Of a stretch of 64,000 bases of DNA, positions 36,954-46,138 are shown piece by piece. The notes beneath the pieces are model-generated. The model was not told where the DNA came from, searched no databases, and saw nothing but the letters and a program-made list of their open reading frames with translations. Source of the DNA: Deinococcus aquaticus (GTDB lineage Bacteria; Deinococcota; Deinococci; Deinococcales; Deinococcaceae); NCBI RefSeq assembly GCF_028622095.1, contig NZ_CP115165.1, positions 2,105,501-2,169,500 on the forward strand. Direction: 5' to 3'. Position numbers and translations under genes: made by a program. Each line of letters opens with the position of its first letter. The first letter of the stretch is position 1.

Positions 36954-37403
36954 ATGAACCGCGACCGGGCGCTGGTCGCCGCGCAATTCGCCCTGCTGGC
37001 AGTCATTCTCGCGGGCGGGCGACGGGGGAGAGGTCGGCCCCGATCCGTCCAGGCGGCAGGCGCGGCGCTGACCCTGGGCGGCCTGATCCTGCTCGTCTGG
37101 AGTGGCCGCACCCTGGGCCGGAACCTCACGCCACTGCCCACACCGATTGAACGCGGCACGCTGGTGCAGAGCGGGCCGTACCGACTTGTCCGGCACCCGA
37201 TCTACACGGCGTTGCTGCTGCTGGCAGGCGGCTGGACGGTCGCGCGCGGTGGGCGGGTCAGTGTCGCGGGCACCCTGCTGCTCGCAGGCCTGCTGCGGCA
37301 CAAGGCCGGGATCGAGGACACCGCGCTGGCCGAACTTCACCCCGACCACGCTGCGTACCGGGCGCGCACCGGGGCGTTCCTGCCGCGCCTGCCCGCGCGC
37401 TGA
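36954..37403 (+). CDS. Isoprenylcysteine carboxyl methyltransferase-like membrane protein
   Basis: A 149-residue membrane protein of the ICMT/PEMT group. Hydrophobic segments AALTLGGLILLVWSGRTLG and ALLLLAGGWTVARGG flank the conserved SGPYRLVRHPIYTALLL. The end EDTALAELHPDHAAYRARTGAFLPRLP is the usual SAM-binding and C-terminal signature. The methylated substrate in bacteria is unknown, possibly a lipid or small molecule. It begins one base after the stop of the dehydrogenase gene and is probably the last gene of cysQ-GNAT-dehydrogenase-ICMT. Confidence 0.82.
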   Translation: MNRDRALVAAQFALLAVILAGGRRGRGRPRSVQAAGAALTLGGLILLVWSGRTLGRNLTPLPTPIERGTLVQSGPYRLVRHPIYTALLLLAGGWTVARGGRVSVAGTLLLAGLLRHKAGIEDTALAELHPDHAAYRARTGAFLPRLPAR

Positions 37404-37449
37404 ACGAAGCCTCAAGGTCCCGCCGGCCTCCCGGCGGCTATCCTCGCGC

Positions 37450-38613
37450 ATGCACCTGCCCCCGCACGCGATCCGGCCCGACTACGCGGGCGGCAGCATC
37501 CTGAACCTCGCCGCGACCCTCGGCGCGCACCACGGCGTGCCCACCCACCACGCCCCCTACCGCCACCTGCTGCCGCTGGACGGCGCGCGGCACGTCGTCC
37601 TGATCGTCGTGGACGCTCTGGGCGCGGGTCAATTCCGGGCAGCCATCACGCGCGGGGACGCGCCCACCCTGGCGTCCCTGACCCCAGCGCCGGGGGCGGT
37701 CACCAGCGTGTTCCCCAGCACCACCATGGCCGCCCTGACCACCCTGCACACCGCCCGCGCGCCCGCCGAGCACGGGTACCTGGGCCTGACCGTGTGGCTG
37801 GACGAGGCGCAGGCCGTCGTGAACCTCATCCGCCTGTACGACGTGTACACCCACACCCCCCTGGCGGACGCGGGCTTTCTGGCCGCCGTGCCGTCCCTGT
37901 ACCGCCAGATGAGTGACCGGGGCGTCGCCGCGCACGTCGTCATGCCCGCCGCGTACCAGAACAGCTTTCTGACCCGCTGGGCCTGCGACGGCGCCGAGTA
38001 CCACCCCTACGCGCAGCCCGAGGAGGCACCCACCCTGACCGCCGCCACCCTCCAGCCGGGGCAGCCTTCGTACACGCTGGTGTACTTCCCGGAGTATGAC
38101 CTGATCTGCCACGGCTCCGGCCCGGACAGTCCCGAAGCGCACGCTGAACTGCGCCGCACCGACCGCATCGTCGGCGACCTCCTCGCTGCTCTGCCCAGGA
38201 ACGGCGACACGCTGGTCGTCCTGACCGCCGACCACGGCCAGAGCGCCCAGCGCCCGGACGATTACGTGGACGTCATCACCAAGAAGGTCATGAAGACCCT
38301 GCTGCGCGGCCCCGTTGCCGGGGAGGAACGCGCCGCGTACCTGCGGACCCACCCCGACCACCACGCCGAGATTGAGGTGCTCCTCACCCCGCACGCCACT
38401 CTCCTGACCGCCGACGACGCCTGGACCGGCGGCCTGTTCGGCCCACCCGCCCACGCCGACCCCCGCCTGCGCCCGCGCGTGGGCGACCTGATCGCCGTCC
38501 CGCACCCTGGCCACGCCATCCGCCGCCCCACCAGCCCCGCCCCCATGCTCGGCCTGCACGGCGGCTGGACCTCCGAGGAGATGCTCGTGCCCGTGCTCAG
38601 CGTGCGGGTCTAG
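37450..38613 (+). CDS. Alkaline phosphatase superfamily protein (type I phosphodiesterase/nucleotide pyrophosphatase)
   Basis: A 387-residue metal-dependent hydrolase. The first metal-binding stretch is HVVLIVVDALGAGQFRAA near residue 50. The nucleophile threonine is in VTSVFPSTTMAALTTLHTA, and further metal ligands are in VYFPEYDLICHGSG and VVLTADHGQSAQ. Without a signal peptide it is cytosolic. The substrate, a phosphodiester or phosphonate, cannot be told. TATCCT (37439-37444) lies five bases before ATG 37450. It is convergent with the next gene, whose stop overlaps its own by four bases. Confidence 0.85.
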   Translation: MHLPPHAIRPDYAGGSILNLAATLGAHHGVPTHHAPYRHLLPLDGARHVVLIVVDALGAGQFRAAITRGDAPTLASLTPAPGAVTSVFPSTTMAALTTLHTARAPAEHGYLGLTVWLDEAQAVVNLIRLYDVYTHTPLADAGFLAAVPSLYRQMSDRGVAAHVVMPAAYQNSFLTRWACDGAEYHPYAQPEEAPTLTAATLQPGQPSYTLVYFPEYDLICHGSGPDSPEAHAELRRTDRIVGDLLAALPRNGDTLVVLTADHGQSAQRPDDYVDVITKKVMKTLLRGPVAGEERAAYLRTHPDHHAEIEVLLTPHATLLTADDAWTGGLFGPPAHADPRLRPRVGDLIAVPHPGHAIRRPTSPAPMLGLHGGWTSEEMLVPVLSVRV

Positions 38614-39038
38614 CCCAGCCAGCGCAGGTGCGGGGTGACGTCCTGCACGTGGTCGCCCCAGTGAGAGTCGTGACTCCAGCGCAGCCAAGCCAGCGCGGCG
38701 GCGGCCCCGTCCGTGTCGGCCAGAGCAAGAGCCGTGCCCAGGTCGAGAGCGAGGTCCGTCAGGTCGTCCAGCGCGTCGCCGATCTCGGCGGGGAGGTCGC
38801 AGAGGCTCAGGGCGCGGCCGGTGGCCGGGTCGTAGAAGCCGAGTTCCGGCCACGCCCCGGCGATAGAGGCGCGCAGGTCGCGGTACGCCTCGCGCGGCAG
38901 GTCATCAGCGTCTGGGACGCCAAAGGGCAGCGCCTGCACCTCCCGCCGCAGGTCACTCAGCAGGTCGGCCAGTGCGCCGGGCGTAAGGCCCTCGCGGTCT
39001 AGCAGGGCCGCGTGAACCCGGTGTACCAGGGGCAGCAT
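38610..39038 (-). CDS. Conserved hypothetical protein, possibly DUF5063
   Basis: A 142-residue helical acidic protein: LTPGALADLLSDLRREVQALPFG, REAYRDLRASIAGAWPELGFYDP, then ALDDLTDLALDLGTALALAD and ALAWLRWSHDSHWGDHVQD. The pattern resembles the DUF5063 family as far as I can recall, a family of unknown function, but this is weak. The start ATG 39038 overlaps the mnmA stop by one base (TGATG), so it is translated from the mnmA message. Confidence 0.6.
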   Translation of the reverse strand: MLPLVHRVHAALLDREGLTPGALADLLSDLRREVQALPFGVPDADDLPREAYRDLRASIAGAWPELGFYDPATGRALSLCDLPAEIGDALDDLTDLALDLGTALALADTDGAAAALAWLRWSHDSHWGDHVQDVTPHLRWLG

Positions 39039-40216
39039 CAGGACAGCAGGACCGCCGGGCGTTTCTTCGGCGGGGCCTTGGCTTCCGGCAGGGTGGGCAC
39101 GTGATCCTCGATCAGGCCGCCGCCCAGCAGGCGCGGTCCGGCGTACAGCACGGCGCTCTGACCGGGCGCGACCGCGAACTGCGGGTCCGCGAAGGCCAGC
39201 TCGAAGCCGCTCTCGTCGGCGCGGATCACGCGGGCCTTGACGGGCGCGGTGCGGTAGCGCACCTGCACTTCCAACTCGTCGGGCAGGTCGGTCAGGTCGA
39301 TCAGGTAGTTGGCACTCTGCGCCTTCAGGCCGGTCCACAGGCAGTCGTCGTAATCGCCCACCCAGACGGTGTTCGTGTCGGGCGCCAGATGCACGACGTG
39401 CCGCACCCGGTGCGACTGGTACAGGCCCAGGCCCTTCTTCTGGCCCAGCGTGTAGAACTGCGTGCCCAGGTGCTCGCCCACGACCTCGCCGCTGCTGATC
39501 TCGCGGATGAAGCCCTGGCTCTGCGGAATGTGCTCGGCGACGAAGTCCTGCACCTTGCCCGGCACGAAGCAGATGTTCTGACTCTCGGGTTTCTGCGCCG
39601 TCAGCAGGCCGCGTTCCTCGGCGATCTGACGCACCTGCGGTTTCTCCAGCTCGCCCACCGGAAACAGGATGTACGGCAGCGCGTCACGCGGCGTGCCCCA
39701 CAGGAAGTACGTCTGATCCTTGCGGGGATCGTCGCCCCGATGGAACTCCACCTCGCCCTGCGCGTTCTCCACGCGTTTCACGTAATGCCCGGTCGCCACG
39801 TAGCGGCAACCCAGCATCTTCGCTTTCTTCACCAGTTCGTCGAACTTCACTTTCGTGTTGCAGTTCACGCAGGGATTCGGCGTGCGGCCCCGGCTGTACT
39901 CGTCGATGAACGGTCCCACGATGTGCCGCTGGAACTGCTCGCGGTAATCCAGCAGGTAGAACGGCACGCCCACCTGCTCGGCCACCCGCCGCGCCTCGTA
40001 CGCCGCGTCCGGCGAGCAGCACGAGTCGAAGGTGTCCGTGCGTTTGTCGTCCGGCCAGAAGCGCATCATGGCGCCCACCACCTGATACCCCTGATCCTTC
40101 AGCAGGGCCGCCGTCACCGACGAATCCACCCCGCCGGACATGGCGCACAGCACCCGCTCGCCCGCCACAGGGGCCGGAACAGGAACGGAAGGGACAGGCG
40201 AGGTGGGTGCGCTCAT
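39038..40216 (-). CDS. mnmA: tRNA-specific 2-thiouridylase MnmA
   Basis: Thiolates U34 of tRNA-Lys, -Glu and -Gln. The 392-residue protein has the PP-loop VLCAMSGGVDSSVTAALLKDQGY at about residue 22, the first catalytic cysteine in GRTPNPCVNCNTKVKFDEL, and the second in KPESQNICFVPG. The tRNA-recognition region and the C-terminal beta domain are complete. ATG 40216 begins MSAPTSPVPSVPVPAP, a short Pro-rich leader; the frame is open further but not conserved-looking. A TAAGCT box lies ten bases upstream. It is divergent from lysA. Confidence 0.94.
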   Translation of the reverse strand: MSAPTSPVPSVPVPAPVAGERVLCAMSGGVDSSVTAALLKDQGYQVVGAMMRFWPDDKRTDTFDSCCSPDAAYEARRVAEQVGVPFYLLDYREQFQRHIVGPFIDEYSRGRTPNPCVNCNTKVKFDELVKKAKMLGCRYVATGHYVKRVENAQGEVEFHRGDDPRKDQTYFLWGTPRDALPYILFPVGELEKPQVRQIAEERGLLTAQKPESQNICFVPGKVQDFVAEHIPQSQGFIREISSGEVVGEHLGTQFYTLGQKKGLGLYQSHRVRHVVHLAPDTNTVWVGDYDDCLWTGLKAQSANYLIDLTDLPDELEVQVRYRTAPVKARVIRADESGFELAFADPQFAVAPGQSAVLYAGPRLLGGGLIEDHVPTLPEAKAPPKKRPAVLLS

Positions 40217-40376
40217 ACAGCCGCGCAGCTTAACAGAGGTGTTCAGAAGCGGCGGTGACGCGCGCGGCAATTCGGCCCGCTGGTACTCGACCGGCCCGCC
40301 TCCACGTGCATCCCGCCCGTGTGGAGCGCACCACCCGGCCCTCACCCCACCACCAGCCGCCCGGTACACTCCCGGC

Positions 40377-41525
40377 ATGAGCATCCCCGCCGACGCCCTT
40401 CACGCCGCCGCGCAGCAGCACGGCACGCCCCTGTACGCCTACGACGCCGCCGAACTCGACGCCTCGGTGGCCCGCGTCCGCACCGCGTTCGGGAACGCCC
40501 GCGTGTACTACGCCATGAAAGCCAACCCCAACCTCAGCATCCTGCGCCGCCTGCACACCCAGGACGTGGGCTTCGAATGCGTCAGCGCCGGAGAGATCGC
40601 CCGCGCCGCGCACGTCGGCGCGACCGGCGAGAACCTGATCGTGAACGGCCCCGCCAAGAGCCCCGCCGAGTACGCCCTCGGCGCGCAGCTCGGCGCGACC
40701 TTCATCATCGACCGCGAGGAAGAAGTCGCCCTGCTGCCCCCCGCCTCCCGCGCCCTGATCCGCGTGAACCCAGCCCTGAACGTCAGCACCCACGACCACC
40801 TCGCCACCGGCGCCGCCGACAGCAAATTCGGCGTCACCCCCGAACAGGCCCCCCGCATCATCAGCGCCCTGCGCGCCGCCGGGCACACCGCCCTGGGACT
40901 GCACGTCCACATCGGCAGCGCCATCCGCGACGCCCACGACTTCACCGCCGCCTTCGCCCGCCTGAACGACCTGCGCCCCCACACCGGCCCGCTACCCGTC
41001 CTCGACACCGGCGGCGGCTGGGGCATCGGCGCGGACCTGCCCGGCATCGCCCGCGAAGCGCACGCCGCCGCCGCCACCTTCGGCGCGCAACTGTGGGTCG
41101 AACCCGGCCGCTCCCTCGTCGCCACCGCCGGCACCCTCCTCACCCGCGTCGTCGGCACCAAAACCACCGGCCGCCCCTTCGCCCTCCTCGACGCCGGCAT
41201 GACCGAACTCCTGCGCCCCATGCTGTACGGCGCGCAGCACCCCGTCACCCCCCTCTGGCAGCGCGAAAGCACCAGCCAGTGGGACCTCGCCGGCCCCGCC
41301 TGCGAGAGCGGCGACCTCCTCGGGCGCAACGTCACCCTGCCCACCCCCCACCCCGGCGACCTCCTCGCCATCCACGAAGCCGGCGCGTACGGCGCCGCCA
41401 TGAGTAGCAACTACCTCACCCGCCCCCGCCCACCCGAACTGCTCTGGGAACGCAGCCAGTGGACCGTCATCCGCCAGCGCGAAACGCCGCAGGACATCTG
41501 GCGCGCCGAGGAGAGCGGGGAGTAA
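40377..41525 (+). CDS. lysA: Diaminopimelate decarboxylase-like protein
   Basis: A 382-residue fold-type III PLP decarboxylase. The PLP lysine is in ARVYYAMKANPNLSILRRL near residue 48, the LHVHIGSAIRD and VLDTGGGWGIG motifs follow, and the C-terminal ACESGDLLG, GAYGAAMSSNYLTRPRP signature matches diaminopimelate decarboxylase. Deinococcus-Thermus bacteria are known to make lysine by the alpha-aminoadipate route, so the real substrate could differ (ornithine or another diamino acid). TACACT (40365-40370) lies six bases before ATG 40377. Confidence 0.85.
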   Translation: MSIPADALHAAAQQHGTPLYAYDAAELDASVARVRTAFGNARVYYAMKANPNLSILRRLHTQDVGFECVSAGEIARAAHVGATGENLIVNGPAKSPAEYALGAQLGATFIIDREEEVALLPPASRALIRVNPALNVSTHDHLATGAADSKFGVTPEQAPRIISALRAAGHTALGLHVHIGSAIRDAHDFTAAFARLNDLRPHTGPLPVLDTGGGWGIGADLPGIAREAHAAAATFGAQLWVEPGRSLVATAGTLLTRVVGTKTTGRPFALLDAGMTELLRPMLYGAQHPVTPLWQRESTSQWDLAGPACESGDLLGRNVTLPTPHPGDLLAIHEAGAYGAAMSSNYLTRPRPPELLWERSQWTVIRQRETPQDIWRAEESGE

Positions 41526-41617
41526 GCCGTGGGCACCGCAGGGATGTGCGAAATATCGCGTCCTCATGGGCACATTCGTCGCGCGGCAATCCCGGCCTGA
41601 GCTAGCGTGACGACGTC

Positions 41618-42667
41618 ATGATCGTCAAGGACCTCGAACCGCAAACCCATACCGATCCCCTGCGCCGCGCCGGGTACGAGGCCGAACGCCAGATGGCCCA
41701 CTACCTCAAACGCGCCTTCGCGGAGGATGGATACAAATTCGTGTTTCATAATCTCAGGCTGGTCCGCAAGGACGAGGTGGCGCAGATTGACCACCTGATC
41801 CTGCACCGTTACGGCCTGATGATCGTGGAAAGTAAGAGTGTGGCCGGACAGGTCAGCGTCAACGAACACGGCGAGTGGATCCGCTGGTGGAACCGTCAGG
41901 GCAGGGGCATGCCGTCGCCCGTGCTTCAGGCACGCCGGCAACTTGACCTCCTGCTGGCCCTGCTGGAAGACCACACGACCGAACTCATGGACCGTTCGAT
42001 GCTGGGACTCAAGCAGCGGACGTTCACGGGCATCCGGCGGGACGTTCTGGTCGCCATTTCCGATAGCGGCCGAATTACCCGCAAGTCGGAAGTTCCTGAA
42101 CTGGTCAAGGCTGATCAGGTGCCAGAGCGGATCGGCAGTCTCGTGCAGCAGCAGTTCGACAGGACGTTCGGGAGTTTCGGCTTTACCGACGCCGAAATGA
42201 CCCGCCTTCAGTCGTTTCTGAAAGCACGGCACGTGGCTGTGAGTGCCGTCGAGGATTACGTGGCACAGCGCGAAGCAGAAGGCGAATCGGTGCGGGGTGA
42301 GCCGGTCGGCCGTTCTGCGTTCCCACCGCGCCCCGTGCGTTTTGGGCAGCCGGAGCCAGTGTTCGAGGCGTCTCCTCTGGCGTCCCCGGAGCGTTCCTCG
42401 TCGCCTGTCCGCACGTCGCAGGAGCGGCAGGCGCAGGCGCGGCCCCGCCCGGATGTGGCGTGCCGCGCCTGCTCGTCCGTGAACGTGACGGTGCAGTTCG
42501 GGAAGTACGGGTACTACCTGAAGTGCGCTGATTGTGGTGGCAACACGCCTGCCAAACCCGTGTGCGCGCAGTGCGGTCAGCCGGGCAAGGTCAGTAAGCG
42601 GGGGCTGGAGTTCACGGCGACCTGCGCGGGTGGGCATTCCTGGGCGTACTGGACGAACCCGGCCTGA
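41618..42667 (+). CDS. NERD-domain protein with C-terminal zinc ribbon
   Basis: A 349-residue protein with an N-terminal nuclease-related domain (NERD). The nuclease-like core is DEVAQIDHLILHRYGLMIVESKSVAGQVSVN, with the D and E-x-K residues of the endonuclease fold, at about residues 50-80. A low-complexity linker follows, then a zinc-ribbon pair: CRACSSVNVTVQFGKYGYYLKCADC and CAQCGQPGKVSKRGLEFTATC. NERD proteins are thought to act on DNA, but their role is unproven. TAGCGT (41603-41608) lies nine bases before the ATG. Transcribed alone. Confidence 0.85.
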   Translation: MIVKDLEPQTHTDPLRRAGYEAERQMAHYLKRAFAEDGYKFVFHNLRLVRKDEVAQIDHLILHRYGLMIVESKSVAGQVSVNEHGEWIRWWNRQGRGMPSPVLQARRQLDLLLALLEDHTTELMDRSMLGLKQRTFTGIRRDVLVAISDSGRITRKSEVPELVKADQVPERIGSLVQQQFDRTFGSFGFTDAEMTRLQSFLKARHVAVSAVEDYVAQREAEGESVRGEPVGRSAFPPRPVRFGQPEPVFEASPLASPERSSSPVRTSQERQAQARPRPDVACRACSSVNVTVQFGKYGYYLKCADCGGNTPAKPVCAQCGQPGKVSKRGLEFTATCAGGHSWAYWTNPA

Positions 42668-42678
42668 GCGGGGGGTAG

Positions 42679-42706
42679 GAAGCGGGGCCTGACTGCGCCC
42701 CGCTTC
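42679..42706. terminator. Bidirectional terminator between NERD and phospholipase genes
   Basis: GAAGCGGGGC (42679-42688) pairs perfectly with GCCCCGCTTC (42697-42706), followed by TTGCC on the plus strand and by CTACC on the minus strand. It separates two convergent genes. Confidence 0.7.
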
Positions 42707-42724
42707 TTGCCCCCCGCGCCTTGC

Positions 42725-43363
42725 TCAGAAGCTGTCGCTGCCGCCCACGCGGACGCCCTGGTAGTAGGCGTAGGCGGCGCTGTAGCAGGCGGGTTGCTTG
42801 TACCAGCTCTTGGCGTTGCAGATGGCTTTCATGTTGGTGTGGAAGGCCTCGTCGCTGGTCAGGCGGTTCGCGTCGGTGCGCTGGTAGACCTTGAGGTTGC
42901 GGTACGCGAAGTCGTGCACGTTGCACGCCGGGCGGAAGTCCTCGCGGTAGCCCAGGCCCAGGCCGTCGGGGGCGCTGCATCCGTCGCGCGTCCAGTCCAG
43001 GCCGGCGTAGGGGAGACTGGTGCCGTTGTACGCGGCGTACTGGGTGTTGTAGTTGCCCACGGTGCCCCAGCCGGTGCGTTTCACGTAGGCTAGGCGGTCG
43101 CTGGTCAGGTCCAGGCCGCTGATGCTGGGTGCGGCGGGCAGGGTCAGGACGCGGGGCGTTTCGCCGTACGCTTCGCGCAGCGTGGCGAGGAGTCCGGGGT
43201 CGTTGCCGTAGCGGGCGAGGATCGCCTGACTGCCGGCGTCCTGCAGTTCGGGGCGGGAGGCGTAATCGCTGGCGATCAGCGCGCCGGTGGGTGCGGCCGT
43301 CTGGGAGCAAGCGGCGAGGGTCAGGGAGAGCAGGGCGGCGGCGGGCAACATGAATGAACGCAT
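42725..43363 (-). CDS. Prokaryotic phospholipase A2-like lipoprotein
   Basis: A 212-residue secreted protein. The signal peptide ends at a lipobox (LAAC, cysteine near residue 19). The C-terminal 110 residues match bacterial phospholipase A2 (PF09056): the calcium-loop-like [30 protein letters not shown] contains the catalytic HD pair, followed by [17 protein letters not shown] spacing ([17 protein letters not shown]) and [14 protein letters not shown] with paired cysteines. It would release fatty acids from phospholipids outside the cell membrane. A CAGGAG ribosome-binding site precedes ATG 43363. Confidence 0.82.
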   Translation of the reverse strand: MRSFMLPAAALLSLTLAACSQTAAPTGALIASDYASRPELQDAGSQAILARYGNDPGLLATLREAYGETPRVLTLPAAPSISGLDLTSDRLAYVKRTGWGTVGNYNTQYAAYNGTSLPYAGLDWTRDGCSAPDGLGLGYREDFRPACNVHDFAYRNLKVYQRTDANRLTSDEAFHTNMKAICNAKSWYKQPACYSAAYAYYQGVRVGGSDSF

Positions 43364-43478
43364 GGCGACTCCTGTGGGCAGGTGGGGTGTGGGGGGCGGG
43401 TCTGGGTTGTGGATCGCCTTTCAGTGTACGCCGGCCTGTCAGGGGGATGCCAGGGCGGGCCGGGTATCATGGGTGGTA

Positions 43479-44075
43479 ATGACGGTTCCTCCTGTGTCTG
43501 CTCCTGCCGCCCTGCCCGATACGACCCGTGCCCGCATTCAGCAGGAGGCGGCGCGCCTGTTCGTGCAGAGCGGGTATCACGGCGTGAGCATGCGCGAGGT
43601 CGCGGAGGCCGTGGGTGTGACCAAACCGGCCCTGTACCACCATTACGCCGACAAGGAGGCGCTGTTCCTGGCGATGCTGGAGGGCACGCTGGCGGGACTG
43701 GCGCGGCTGGTGGCGGCCGCGAACGCGCAGGTGGGCATTCGCCTGCAACTGGATACGCTGGTGTACGAGTTACTGGCCAGCGCGCCCGAGCAGCGGGTGG
43801 GTCTGCAACTGGCGGGCGAGTTACGGCACGTGAGTGCCGAGCGGCGCGGCGCGTTCGAGCGTGAGTACCGCCGCGTGTGGATCGGGGGCCTGTCGGAATT
43901 GTTCGAGCTGGCGGCCGCGCGGGGCGAGTTGCGCGCGGACGTGGTCCCGGCGATGCTGGCGCGGGCGTTCCTGGCGCTCACGTACCCGCTGGTGACTGGG
44001 GCGCCGTCCAGTGATCCGCAGGGCATGGGTCGGGCGCTGCTGGCCGTGTTCCTGGACGGCGCGACCCCCCGCTAA
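43479..44075 (+). CDS. TetR/AcrR-family regulator
   Basis: A 198-residue repressor. The helix-turn-helix is ARLFVQSGYHGVSMREVAEAVGVTKPALYHHYADKEALFLAML (about residues 24-66), followed by a ligand-binding domain with GLQLAGELRHVSAERRGAFEREYR. ATG 43479 is preceded by TATCAT (43465-43470), eight bases upstream. It lies divergent from the phospholipase gene with about 115 bp between, so that gene is a candidate target, as is terC downstream. Confidence 0.85.
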   Translation: MTVPPVSAPAALPDTTRARIQQEAARLFVQSGYHGVSMREVAEAVGVTKPALYHHYADKEALFLAMLEGTLAGLARLVAAANAQVGIRLQLDTLVYELLASAPEQRVGLQLAGELRHVSAERRGAFEREYRRVWIGGLSELFELAAARGELRADVVPAMLARAFLALTYPLVTGAPSSDPQGMGRALLAVFLDGATPR

Positions 44076-44095
44076 AGCCTCCCGGGTTGATGAGG

Positions 44096-44253
44096 TGACC
44101 CCCGGTTGCATGAAGGTCCTTGAGCGTCCTGCCATGCAGCGGGGCGGGCGTCCCGTCAGCATGAACGTTGGTCGCGTGGCACGGGCGCGGTGACAGGGCA
44201 GTTGGCCGGTTTCCTGGGCGCGCGTGGCAGCGCCCGTTTTCTGTTCTCAGGGA
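44096..44253 (+). promoter_or_regulatory. Structured terC leader, possible Mn-type (yybP-ykoY) riboswitch
   Basis: The 160-bp region upstream of terC is rich in inverted repeats, including TGCATG...CATGCA around 44106-44137. A segment CGTCAGCATGAACGTTGG at about 44155 followed by CGTGGCACGG recalls the conserved 3' part of the yybP-ykoY manganese riboswitch as I remember it from enteric bacteria. The diagnostic GGGGAGTAG box is not seen. TerC/Alx genes are frequent targets of this riboswitch class. A terminator follows at 44216. Confidence 0.3.
44216..44247 (+). terminator. Terminator-like hairpin just before terC
   Basis: GGGCGC (44216-44221) pairs with GCGCCC (44230-44235), followed by GTTTTCTGTTCT. 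It lies about 30 bases before the chosen terC start, so it could act as an attenuator for terC rather than as a terminator of the TetR gene. Confidence 0.55.
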
Positions 44254-44262
44254 GTGACTCAG

Positions 44263-45027
<765 letters not shown>

Positions 45028-45060
45028 ACTGGCAGCCCGAATAAACAGTGTGTGCCTGCG

Positions 45061-45091
45061 CGCCCCTGCCTAACTGGTGGGGGCGTTTTTT
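45061..45091 (+). terminator. Intrinsic terminator after terC, inside the end of the convergent gene
   Basis: CGCCCC (45061-45066) pairs with GGGGCG (45080-45085), followed by six T residues (45086-45091). The T-run lies in the last codons of the convergent EamA gene, whose stop is 45072-45070. Confidence 0.78.
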
Positions 45092-46032
45092 GGGGCGCTG
45101 GTGGTCGGGGGGGCTGCCGTCCGGCCGGGCCAGTTGGCGAGCGCCGCGCCTCCCAGGATCACGCCGGCCGCCGCCCAGACGGTCAGCGGCAGGCGTTCGT
45201 GCAGCAGCGCGGTACTCAGGATCAGGGCGATCACGGGGGCCAGGGTGTTCCAGACGCTGGTGCGGGCCGCGCCGAGTACCTGCGCGCCGCGCGCCCACGC
45301 GAGGTACGCCACGACGTTCGCGCCCAGGCCGCTGAGCGCCACGCCCGCCCACGCCAGCGGCGGCGTGCCGCTGAGCTGCACGTGCGGCGCGGCGTACAGC
45401 AGGTACGGTAGGCTGCCCAGCGCGAGGCTGAACGCCACGAACGGCAGCGCCCCCACGCGCGCCGAGAGGGTGCGGTTGAACAGCGTGTACAGCGCCCAGG
45501 CGGTCGCGGCGGCCAGCAGCCACGCCATGCCGCTCAGCGTGACGGGCGATCCCGGTTGCCGGGTCAGGAGCAGCAGCGTCAGCAGGCCCGCGAAGGCCAC
45601 GCCCACGCCCGCCGCCTGCCGCCGCGTGACCGCCTGCCCCAGCAGCAGGCCCAGCGGCAGCACCAGCACGGGCACCAGGCCGTTCACGACGCCCGCCACG
45701 CCCGCCGGGGACAGCCGGATGCCGATCAGGAACAGCGTCTGGAACACGCTGTTGCCCAGCAGGCCCACGCCCGCCACGATCAGCCACGTCTGCCAGGTCC
45801 AGCGGGGCCAGCCGTGGGCCCGCACGGCCAGCGTGACCAGCACCGTGGCGGCCAGCAGGAAGCGCCCGGTGTTGATGCTCTCGGCGTTCAGGTGCGACAG
45901 CAGCGCCTTGAGCAGCACCACGTTCCCGCCCCACAGGATCACGGTGACGATCACGCCGGTCAGGGCCAGCCGCGTGGTCCGCGCGTCAGGGCCGGCCGCG
46001 CTGGCCGGAAGGAGTGGGGGAGGGGAGGGCAC
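45070..46032 (-). CDS. EamA/RhaT-family drug/metabolite transporter
   Basis: A 320-residue, ten-segment inner-membrane exporter of the DMT superfamily with two EamA repeats (ALTGVIVTVILWGGNVVLLKALLSH at the start; LAWAGVALSGLGANVVAYLAWARGAQVLGAART in the second half). The substrate is unknown. The frame is open to 46182, but I choose GTG 46032 because TATCTT (46045-46040, minus strand) lies seven bases upstream and the longer version has no hydrophobic content. Its last codons overlap the terC terminator. Confidence 0.87.
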   Translation of the reverse strand: MPSPPPLLPASAAGPDARTTRLALTGVIVTVILWGGNVVLLKALLSHLNAESINTGRFLLAATVLVTLAVRAHGWPRWTWQTWLIVAGVGLLGNSVFQTLFLIGIRLSPAGVAGVVNGLVPVLVLPLGLLLGQAVTRRQAAGVGVAFAGLLTLLLLTRQPGSPVTLSGMAWLLAAATAWALYTLFNRTLSARVGALPFVAFSLALGSLPYLLYAAPHVQLSGTPPLAWAGVALSGLGANVVAYLAWARGAQVLGAARTSVWNTLAPVIALILSTALLHERLPLTVWAAAGVILGGAALANWPGRTAAPPTTSAPKNAPTS

Positions 46033-46138
46033 GTCCGCGAAGATACCCCCGCCGCCCGCCGGACTGGCCGCGTGACCGGGACGCGCCGGGGCGGCCCGCG
46101 ATCCGGTAGGATGACCCCGCCTGAAGGAGATCACCACT

